DNA from: an uncultured Bacteroidaceae bacterium
GTDB taxonomy: Bacteria; Bacteroidota; Bacteroidia; Bacteroidales; Bacteroidaceae
NCBI GenBank assembly: GCA_905236985.1
Contig: CAJORF010000099.1
Coordinates: 1 to 64,000, forward strand
DNA length: 64,000 nt
Direction of reading: 5' to 3'
This document shows, piece after piece, positions 27,021 to 34,298 of this stretch (positions are counted from its first letter, which is position 1; each line of letters begins with the position of its first letter). The notes below the pieces were generated by a model. That model searched no databases. It was not told the DNA's origin and was given only the letters and a program-made list of their open reading frames with translations. The translations under genes were made by a program, and so were the position numbers.

Positions 27021-27519
27021 TTCGTTTAACGTTTAATGTTTAACGTTTAACGATGTGTTACCAATCGTTTGTTAAGCAGTAAAACTAATGAATAATAGAT
27101 TATTGAATTCTTTCTTGAATATTCTGTTTGAGTTTGGATAGCATTTGTGAAACCCGTGAAAAGCTTTCGGATAATGAATCCAATTTATCTTGTTCCAAAA
27201 AACCTAATCCTACTGAAAGGTCCAACTGGCTCCAGACCTCAGAAAGCGATCCATAGGCTACGGAAATATGATATAATTGTTCTTTAGGAGAAAGTCGTCC
27301 CATTCCTTCAGCTATGTTTGATGTTAACGAAATTGCAGCCCGTCGTATTTGCGAACATAAAGCGAACTTTTCCTCAACAGGAAAGGTTTTCTGCAACTGA
27401 TATATATTTATAACTAATTGTCTTGAAAGTTGATAAACTTCTAATCGCTCAAAAGAAAACATATAAACGAATTATTATAGCTGCGAAGATTAAACGCTAA
27501 ACGTTAAACGTTAAACGAA
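27021..27519. repeat. 30-bp inverted repeats bracketing a four-helix-bundle gene
   Basis: TTCGTTTAACGTTTAATGTTTAACGTTTAA (27021-27050) versus reverse complement of 27490-27519, 28/30 match. Confidence 0.85.
27100..27462 (-). CDS. Four helix bundle protein (23S rRNA intervening-sequence protein family)
   Basis: FERLEVYQLSRQLVINIYQLQKTFPVEEKFALCSQIRRAAISLTSNIAEGMGRLSPKE is characteristic of the family. Confidence 0.93.
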   Translation of the reverse strand: MFSFERLEVYQLSRQLVINIYQLQKTFPVEEKFALCSQIRRAAISLTSNIAEGMGRLSPKEQLYHISVAYGSLSEVWSQLDLSVGLGFLEQDKLDSLSESFSRVSQMLSKLKQNIQERIQ

Positions 27520-28679
27520 CTTGAGAGGAATGCGGCGGCGATGCGGCGCGCTTGAGCGTCGCTCTGTAAGTAATCCTCGTAAGTGGGTTGTTTGATGAAG
27601 GTGGCGCGCTGGAGTGTTTCCTCAATGATATCAGCCATTTGCAGGAAACGGCAGCGACCTTCGAGGAAGGCACGGTTGACAATCTCGTTGGCTGCATTGA
27701 CGATGCAGGGGGCATTGCCACCGCGATGGAGTGCAACGTAAGCGAGGGCGAGACAGCGGAAACGGTCGGTGTCGGGACGCTCGAAGGTCAGGTCGTGCAT
27801 GGTGAACCAGTCGAGGCGGTCGAAGTCGCTCTGCAAACGCTCGGGGAAGGAGAAGGCCAGCTGGATCGGGACGCGCATGTCAGGCACACCGAGCTGCGCC
27901 TTGACAGCACCGTCGGCAAACTGCACAGCACTATGCACAACGCTCTGCGGATGCACGACAACCTGAATGTGTTCGGGCTCCACACCGAAGAGCCATTTGG
28001 CCTCGATGACCTCGAAGCCTTTGTTCATCATCGAAGCGGAGTCGATGGTGATCTTGGCTCCCATATCCCAGTTGGGATGCTTGAGTGCCATGGCGGGCGT
28101 GACGGTCTCGAGCTGCTCACAGGTGAAGGTGCGGAAGGGACCGCCCGAAGCGGTGAGGATGATCTTCTCGATGGGTGACACTTCACCCATCATGCTCTGG
28201 AAGATCGCAGAGTGCTCACTATCGACAGGGAGAATAGGCACTTGATACTGACGGCAGAGGCCATTGATGAGTTCGCCTGCCACAACCATTGTCTCCTTGT
28301 TGGCCAATGCGATGGGTTTGCCCGCGCGAATGGCGGCTATCGTAGGCGGCAGACCAGCGAAACCGACCATGGCCGTGAGCACCATATCCACTTCGGGGGA
28401 TTCCACCACTTGGCACAGGGCATCAGCACCGGCATAGACGGCAATGGGCAGGTCAGCGAGGGCATCGCGCAGCGGCTCGTAGTGCGACTCGTCAGCGATG
28501 ACCACGGCAGCGGGTTTGAACTGACGTGCCTGCTCAGCGAGCAGTTCCCAGCGGTGGTTGGCGGTGAGGACACGTGCCTCGAAGCGGTCAGCGTGTGCTG
28601 CGATGACCTGCAGGGCCTGCGTGCCGATAGAGCCTGTGGAGCCGAGGATGGCTATTTGTTTTGGTGTCTCTTGGTTCAT
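27504..28679 (-). CDS. dxr: 1-deoxy-D-xylulose-5-phosphate reductoisomerase
   Basis: IAILGSTGSIGTQALQVI; LPVDSEHSAIFQ; LTASGGPFR; HPNWDMGAKITIDSASMMNKG. Confidence 0.97.
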   Translation of the reverse strand: MNQETPKQIAILGSTGSIGTQALQVIAAHADRFEARVLTANHRWELLAEQARQFKPAAVVIADESHYEPLRDALADLPIAVYAGADALCQVVESPEVDMVLTAMVGFAGLPPTIAAIRAGKPIALANKETMVVAGELINGLCRQYQVPILPVDSEHSAIFQSMMGEVSPIEKIILTASGGPFRTFTCEQLETVTPAMALKHPNWDMGAKITIDSASMMNKGFEVIEAKWLFGVEPEHIQVVVHPQSVVHSAVQFADGAVKAQLGVPDMRVPIQLAFSFPERLQSDFDRLDWFTMHDLTFERPDTDRFRCLALAYVALHRGGNAPCIVNAANEIVNRAFLEGRCRFLQMADIIEETLQRATFIKQPTYEDYLQSDAQARRIAAAFLSSSFNV

Positions 28680-28716
28680 ATAGGATTCTGATTGTTGCGA
28701 TGGAATCGCAACGGAA

Positions 28717-29262
28717 TTAACGGTTCAGGGTCAATAATTCGTCGGGAACGCTGACGTAGAGGCGACGCTCGCGGTGGTCAGCACGGAGGATGAAATCTTC
28801 GTGGGCAGGGATGAGGATTTCCTTGCCGTCGGGCGTTGTCACTTCGAGGAGGACGTTGGAGGTCTGGTCATAGACGGCGGTGACGGAGCCGAGGGGAAGA
28901 CCCTCGGAAGAACCCTCGTGAACACTAACGACTTCGAAGCCTTTGAAATGCAACCAGGTGAGTTCTTCCTCGTCCATCTCGGAGGGCGTGAGGGCCTTGG
29001 GAAAGAAGACGTCGGCACCGATAAGGGCTTGGGCACTGTCAGCGGTGTCGATATCCTCGAACTTCAGCAGGGCTACGGTGTCCGAGCGAAAGCGCCACTC
29101 CTCAAGGAAGAAAGGCACCAGCAGGCCATCGAGGCGCAGGAAGAGGTAGTCGGCCTCAACCCGATCCCAGACATCGTCGGAAAACTGGAAAGCCACTTCG
29201 CCCCGCACGCCGTGCGTGCGCGTGAGCGTACCGATTTGATATACCTCCTCCTCCCTAATCAT
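28717..29262 (-). CDS. rimM: Ribosome maturation factor RimM
   Basis: YQIGTLTRTHGVRGEVAFQF; start MIREEEVYQIG chosen, slightly overlapping murA end. Confidence 0.9.
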   Translation of the reverse strand: MIREEEVYQIGTLTRTHGVRGEVAFQFSDDVWDRVEADYLFLRLDGLLVPFFLEEWRFRSDTVALLKFEDIDTADSAQALIGADVFFPKALTPSEMDEEELTWLHFKGFEVVSVHEGSSEGLPLGSVTAVYDQTSNVLLEVTTPDGKEILIPAHEDFILRADHRERRLYVSVPDELLTLNR

Positions 29263-30565
29263 TCTTTCTCTTGATGCAAGCACCGAGGGCATTGAAGCGG
29301 CGTTCGATGTCCTCATAGCCTCGGTCAATCTGTTGGATGTTACTGATGGTACTTTCGCCTTCGGCGCTCATGGCTGCAATGACCAGAGCGATACCCGCAC
29401 GAATGTCAGGTGACGTCATGCGGCCTCCCCGCAGACGGATCTTGTTGTCATGCCCCACAACGACAGCGCGGTGTGGGTCACAGAGGATGATCTGTGCACC
29501 CATATCAATGAGCTTATCCACGAAGAACAGACGGCTCTCAAACATCTTCTGATGGATGAGCACACTGCCGTTGGCCTGCGTGGAGACCACGAGCAGCACA
29601 CTCAGCAAGTCGGGCGTGAGACCTGGCCAAGGTGCATCGCTGAACGTCATGAACGAGCCATCGATGAATGACTCTATCTCATAGTGGTCGTGGCAAGGAA
29701 CATAGATGTGATCACCTTGTCGCTGAACGGAAATGCCCATGCGACGGAAGGTATAAGGGATGATGCCGAGGTCGTCGTAGCTGACATCCTTGATGAGAAT
29801 GCCATCGCCGCACATCGCCGCCATACCGATGAATGATCCCACCTCAATCATATCGGGCAGGATGCGATGACCAGTGCCGTGCAGCTCACTGACGCCGTGT
29901 ATGGTCAGCAGGTTGGAGGCGATGCCCTCAATGTGAGCACCCATCGCATTGAGCATCCGACAGAGCTGTTGGATATATGGCTCGCAGGCAGCGTTGTAGA
30001 TGGTTGTCGTGCCCTGAGCGAGCACAGCAGCCATGATGATATTGGCCGTACCCGTGACTGAGGCTTCGTCCAAGAGCATATACGTTCCCTTGAGTCCGTT
30101 GGCAGTGATAGTGAACACACTGCGTTCGGCATCATAGCGGAACTTTGCGCCCAGCTTCTCCATACCAAGGAAATGCGTATCGACGCGACGACGACCAATC
30201 TTGTCGCCCCCCGGCTTTGACACCAGTGCCTTGCCATAACGGGCAAGCAACGGCCCAAGGAACATGATACTGCCCCTCAGACGCGCCGAGCAGCTGAGGT
30301 AGTGATCACTCTCGAGATAGCTGAGATTCACTGCATCAGCCTGAAAGGTATAATCGCCTTTGCCGTTCTGAGTCACCTTGACGCCTATCTCCTGCAAGAG
30401 TTGGATCTGGTTGTTGACGTCAGCAATATCAGGGATATTCTGGATGCGCACAGGCTCGTCAGTCAACAAGGTCGCACAGAGCACCTGCAAGGCTTCGTTC
30501 TTGGCGCCCTGCGGTGTGATCTCTCCTGAGAGTCGGTGCCCGCCTTCGATCTGGAATGAACTCAT
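29255..30565 (-). CDS. murA: UDP-N-acetylglucosamine 1-carboxyvinyltransferase
   Basis: GAKNEALQVLCATLL; GPLLARYGKALVSKPGGDKIGRRRVDTHFLGMEKLGA. Confidence 0.96.
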   Translation of the reverse strand: MSSFQIEGGHRLSGEITPQGAKNEALQVLCATLLTDEPVRIQNIPDIADVNNQIQLLQEIGVKVTQNGKGDYTFQADAVNLSYLESDHYLSCSARLRGSIMFLGPLLARYGKALVSKPGGDKIGRRRVDTHFLGMEKLGAKFRYDAERSVFTITANGLKGTYMLLDEASVTGTANIIMAAVLAQGTTTIYNAACEPYIQQLCRMLNAMGAHIEGIASNLLTIHGVSELHGTGHRILPDMIEVGSFIGMAAMCGDGILIKDVSYDDLGIIPYTFRRMGISVQRQGDHIYVPCHDHYEIESFIDGSFMTFSDAPWPGLTPDLLSVLLVVSTQANGSVLIHQKMFESRLFFVDKLIDMGAQIILCDPHRAVVVGHDNKIRLRGGRMTSPDIRAGIALVIAAMSAEGESTISNIQQIDRGYEDIERRFNALGACIKRKND

Positions 30566-30627
30566 ACTTGTTCGTTTAACGTTTAGCGTTTAATTATTGC
30601 GTTGAGCGTTTAACGACGAATTAGGCT

Positions 30628-31218
30628 TTAGCGTTTCCGTTTTTTCTTGCTGGCATTGCTACCCGGCAGATGACCATTGGCCACCGATGCAAAATGGAAA
30701 TCCTCGGGGACGGCCACGTTGCCATCGGTGTAGCTCTTCACATCAGCCGCCACCTTACGCTCGTCCATCGCGTCGCGGTTCCAATTGTAGAGACTGCGTT
30801 TCATGTAGTTGGCCATCATTGCCATGAGCTCCTCGCGCTCGGGACCTTCAGGCAGATCCTTGAGCTTATGCATGAAACTCTCCGTCAGATGACCATAATG
30901 GCGGTAGCGGATGCGCTTCATCGGATATTTCAGGGGCTTGGGCCGCGACGTGATATCCTCTGGCTTAATGACCTCGAAGGGATAGTCGATGTCGAGCTGG
31001 TAATTGGAGAGGATGGCCAGCTGATCCCATAGCTTGTGCTCGTAGTCGGGCTGTTGGGAGTCGTTGGGATTCATCGTCGCCATGACAGCTATGATGCTCT
31101 CCGCACACTCCTGCCGTTCCTCCCTGTCTTCGATCAGTAGGCAGATATCGACCATCTCCTGTATGATGCGCCCGTATTCGGGCAGTATCATTTTCTCACG
31201 TTGGGTGTTATAAGTCAT
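30628..31218 (-). CDS. DUF4290 domain-containing protein
   Basis: MTYNTQREKMILPEYGRIIQEMVDICLLIEDREERQECAESII is typical of the Bacteroidetes DUF4290 family. Confidence 0.85.
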   Translation of the reverse strand: MTYNTQREKMILPEYGRIIQEMVDICLLIEDREERQECAESIIAVMATMNPNDSQQPDYEHKLWDQLAILSNYQLDIDYPFEVIKPEDITSRPKPLKYPMKRIRYRHYGHLTESFMHKLKDLPEGPEREELMAMMANYMKRSLYNWNRDAMDERKVAADVKSYTDGNVAVPEDFHFASVANGHLPGSNASKKKRKR

Positions 31219-31223
31219 ATATT

Positions 31224-31255
31224 GATTTGACGATTTGACGATTTAACGATTTGAC
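31224..31255. repeat. Four tandem octamers GATTTGAC/GATTTAAC
   Basis: GATTTGAC GATTTGAC GATTTAAC GATTTGAC. Confidence 0.9.
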
Positions 31256-31259
31256 AATA

Positions 31260-31961
31260 TCAGCTCTCATGCAGCAAGTCCTTTGGCTTGGTGGCGATGA
31301 AGTCCTTGAGGTAGAAGGGCTCGAAGTAAGCCACATCGACGGTTTCGCCGCGACTGAGGGCACGTGCTGCCAGCGGGTACATGTGCTTGGCCAAAGGTTG
31401 AATGCCATCGAGGAAATGGGCATTGGGGTGAGTGATCACCTCGCGGCACTTGGCAGCCCCGTCGCCAAAGAAATAGACAGGGGCACGGTCGAGCCATTCC
31501 AGATAGGTGCCGGCATCAACGATGTCTGCCTGCACGGGACGCAGGGCTTTCAGTGCACGGTCATAGACAGCAGCATAGACCTCCATTCGGCGGGCATCAA
31601 TCATCGGCACAAAGAGTGCCTCATCGGGGATGTCATCGCGATAAAGAAGCAGAGGTACACAGAGCAGCTCCAACGTAGGCACCGCCACGAGGGGTACGCC
31701 ACGACCGTAAGCTACACCCTTGGCCATCGATACACCGATGCGCAAACCCGTGTAGCTGCCCGGTCCCTGGCTCACGGCCACCGCATCCAAGGGGATGGCG
31801 TGACTTTCGGCAAAGCTCAGTGCCTCCTCGACAAAGACACCGCAGCGCGTAGCGTGGTTAGGGCCGTCAGCATCGGTCTGTTCAAAGATGACGTGAGCAT
31901 CCTCGCTCACCGCCACCGAACAAACCTTCGTGCTGGTTTCAATATGTAGGATACAAGACAC
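31260..31961 (-). CDS. tsaB: tRNA threonylcarbamoyladenosine biosynthesis protein TsaB
   Basis: ILHIETSTKVCSVAVSED; VAVSQGPGSYTGLRIGVSMAKGVAYG. Confidence 0.94.
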   Translation of the reverse strand: MSCILHIETSTKVCSVAVSEDAHVIFEQTDADGPNHATRCGVFVEEALSFAESHAIPLDAVAVSQGPGSYTGLRIGVSMAKGVAYGRGVPLVAVPTLELLCVPLLLYRDDIPDEALFVPMIDARRMEVYAAVYDRALKALRPVQADIVDAGTYLEWLDRAPVYFFGDGAAKCREVITHPNAHFLDGIQPLAKHMYPLAARALSRGETVDVAYFEPFYLKDFIATKPKDLLHES

Positions 31962-32188
31962 GCTAATTTACGATTTGACGATTTACAATTGACTATTTGA
32001 TGATTTACAATTAACGATTTGGGGCTGAAACAGCATTTACGGGTGCAAAGATAGGTATAATTTGCGATTTATGACTGACAATTTACGATTTTTTATTACC
32101 TTTGCGCCCGAATTACGATGAAATCACATATCGTGTGTCGTAAAACCGTAAATCGTATAATTGTAAATCGTCAAATTGTCCAATCAAT

Positions 32189-33067
32189 ATGATTCTTTCC
32201 ATGACAGGCTACGGCAAGGCTTCTGCCGAGTTCCGCGACAAGAAAATCACCGCCGAGATCAAATCAGTCAACAGCAAGGCACTTGACTTGCAGACGCGCA
32301 TCGCTCCCATCTATCGCGAGAAGGAGATGGAACTGCGCAGCATGATATCCTTGGCTTTAGAGCGCGGTAAGGTGGATTTCAGCCTCTACATCGAGCGCGA
32401 TGATTCCAACGCCGCAGCACCCATTAACCGCAGCATCCTGAAAAGCTATGTCGAACAGATTCGTGACATCGTCGATGAATACGACCTCGATGAACCCGAG
32501 GAGCATTGGATGCCAACGCTTCTGCGACTGCCCGACGTGCTGACACGGACGGAGGTCGTCGAACTGACCGATGAGGAGTGGGCCGTGGCACGCGAGGCAG
32601 CTCAACAAGCCATCGACCATCTCATGGACTTCCGCCGTCAAGAGGGTGAAGCCTTGCAAGAGAAGTTCAACGAGAAGATTGCCAACATCACCGAGCTCCT
32701 CGCACAGATCGAGCCCTACGAGCAGGCTCGCTTGGAGAAGATTCGCAGCCGCATCATTGACGGACTGAATAGCATACCAGAAGTGCAGGTGGATCGCAAC
32801 CGCCTCGAACAGGAGATGATCTACTACATCGAGAAGCTCGACATCAACGAGGAGAAGCAGCGTCTGGCCAACCACCTCCGTTACTTCACTGAGACAATGG
32901 AAAGCGGTCACGGTCAGGGAAAGAAGCTCGGTTTCATCGCTCAGGAAATGGGACGCGAGATCAACACTACGGGCAGCAAGGCCAACATCGCTGAGATGCA
33001 GAACATCGTCGTGCGCATGAAGGACGAGTTAGAACAGATTAAGGAACAGGTATTGAATGTGATGTAA
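32189..33067 (+). CDS. YicC family protein (endoribonuclease)
   Basis: MILSMTGYGKASAEF...SVNSKALDLQTRI...GKKLGFIAQEMGREINTTGSKAN. Confidence 0.95.
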   Translation: MILSMTGYGKASAEFRDKKITAEIKSVNSKALDLQTRIAPIYREKEMELRSMISLALERGKVDFSLYIERDDSNAAAPINRSILKSYVEQIRDIVDEYDLDEPEEHWMPTLLRLPDVLTRTEVVELTDEEWAVAREAAQQAIDHLMDFRRQEGEALQEKFNEKIANITELLAQIEPYEQARLEKIRSRIIDGLNSIPEVQVDRNRLEQEMIYYIEKLDINEEKQRLANHLRYFTETMESGHGQGKKLGFIAQEMGREINTTGSKANIAEMQNIVVRMKDELEQIKEQVLNVM

Positions 33068-33069
33068 TT

Positions 33070-33636
33070 ATGAGCAAAGTCATCATCTTCTGTGCTCCCA
33101 GCGGTAGCGGCAAGAGCACCATCATCAACAGTCTGATGCCCCGCGAGGAATTGAATCTGTCATTCTCCGTGTCAGCCACGACCCGCCCGCCGCGCGGTCA
33201 GGAACGCGATGGCGTGGAGTACCTCTTTATGTCGCCCGAGCAGTTCCGCGAGCACATCGCCGACGACGATTTCATTGAATTTGAGGAGGTCTATACCGAT
33301 CGCTTCTATGGAACACTGAAGCAGCAGGTGGAGAAGCAGTTAGCTGCTGGACAGAACGTCATCTTCGATGTGGATGTGCATGGTGGAGTGCGCCTGAAGG
33401 AATACTTCGGTGACCGTGCCCTCAGCCTCTTCATCCAGCCGCCCAGCATCGATGAGCTGCGTCGCCGTCTCGAAGGGCGGGCTACAGATGCACCTGAGGT
33501 CATTGAGCAACGTCTCGACCGCGCTGCCTACGAACTCTCCTTCGCTCCGCGCTTCGACCGCATAGTGATCAACGATAACCTTGAGAAGGCGAAGGCCGAA
33601 GCTTACGAGCTCATTTCAGCTTTTCTCAACATCTAA
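33070..33636 (+). CDS. gmk: Guanylate kinase
   Basis: IIFCAPSGSGKSTIINSLM; SVSATTRPPRGQERDGVEYLFMSPEQF. Confidence 0.96.
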   Translation: MSKVIIFCAPSGSGKSTIINSLMPREELNLSFSVSATTRPPRGQERDGVEYLFMSPEQFREHIADDDFIEFEEVYTDRFYGTLKQQVEKQLAAGQNVIFDVDVHGGVRLKEYFGDRALSLFIQPPSIDELRRRLEGRATDAPEVIEQRLDRAAYELSFAPRFDRIVINDNLEKAKAEAYELISAFLNI

Positions 33637-33698
33637 TCCAGTATCTCCGCAACTTCCAGTTATTCCAGATATTCCATTTTTCCGGTATTCCCATTGAT

Positions 33699-34298
33699 AT
33701 GACCACAGGCTTATACGGCGGCAGCTTCAACCCCATTCACACAGGCCACATCGCTTTGGGGGAGTGGTTGACTCGTCACGCTTTGGTTGACGAGTTGTGG
33801 TTTCTTGTCACGCCGCAGAACCCGCTGAAGCCCGCCTCGGGGCTCTTGGATGACGCTGCCCGTCTGCGATTGGCACGCTTGGCCATTGGCAGGCGCCGCC
33901 GCTTGCGCGTCTCAGATTTTGAGTTCCATCTGCCGCGTCCGTCGTATATGGTTCACACCTTGGAAGCCCTGCGCAAGACATACCCAGAGCGCGACTTTGT
34001 GCTCATCATCGGAGCCGACAACTGGCATCGTTTCCCTCAGTGGTATCAGTCCGATGAGATCCTTCGTCACCATCGTCTCATCATCTATCCTCGCCCAGGT
34101 TATCCCATTGATGAAGCCGCATTGCCCGAGGGTGTCACGATGGTCAACACGCCACTCTATGACATCTCATCAACTCAAATCCGCGAGGCCATAGCCAGCA
34201 ATCCCACCTATAACGGCCTTGGCCTTGCTCCCCGCGTGTGGGCGGAAATCAAGGCCAAGGGCTATTATCTCATCTCACCATCACCTTCTTGCCATTAA
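33699..34298 (+). CDS. nadD: Nicotinate-nucleotide adenylyltransferase
   Basis: TGLYGGSFNPIHTGHIALGEWL; LIIGADNWHRFPQWYQ; DISSTQIREAI. Confidence 0.94.
   Translation: MTTGLYGGSFNPIHTGHIALGEWLTRHALVDELWFLVTPQNPLKPASGLLDDAARLRLARLAIGRRRRLRVSDFEFHLPRPSYMVHTLEALRKTYPERDFVLIIGADNWHRFPQWYQSDEILRHHRLIIYPRPGYPIDEAALPEGVTMVNTPLYDISSTQIREAIASNPTYNGLGLAPRVWAEIKAKGYYLISPSPSCH

Noticed and set aside
27100-27462. 23S rRNA intervening sequence
   Set aside because: The encoded protein belongs to that family but no rRNA sequence surrounds it.
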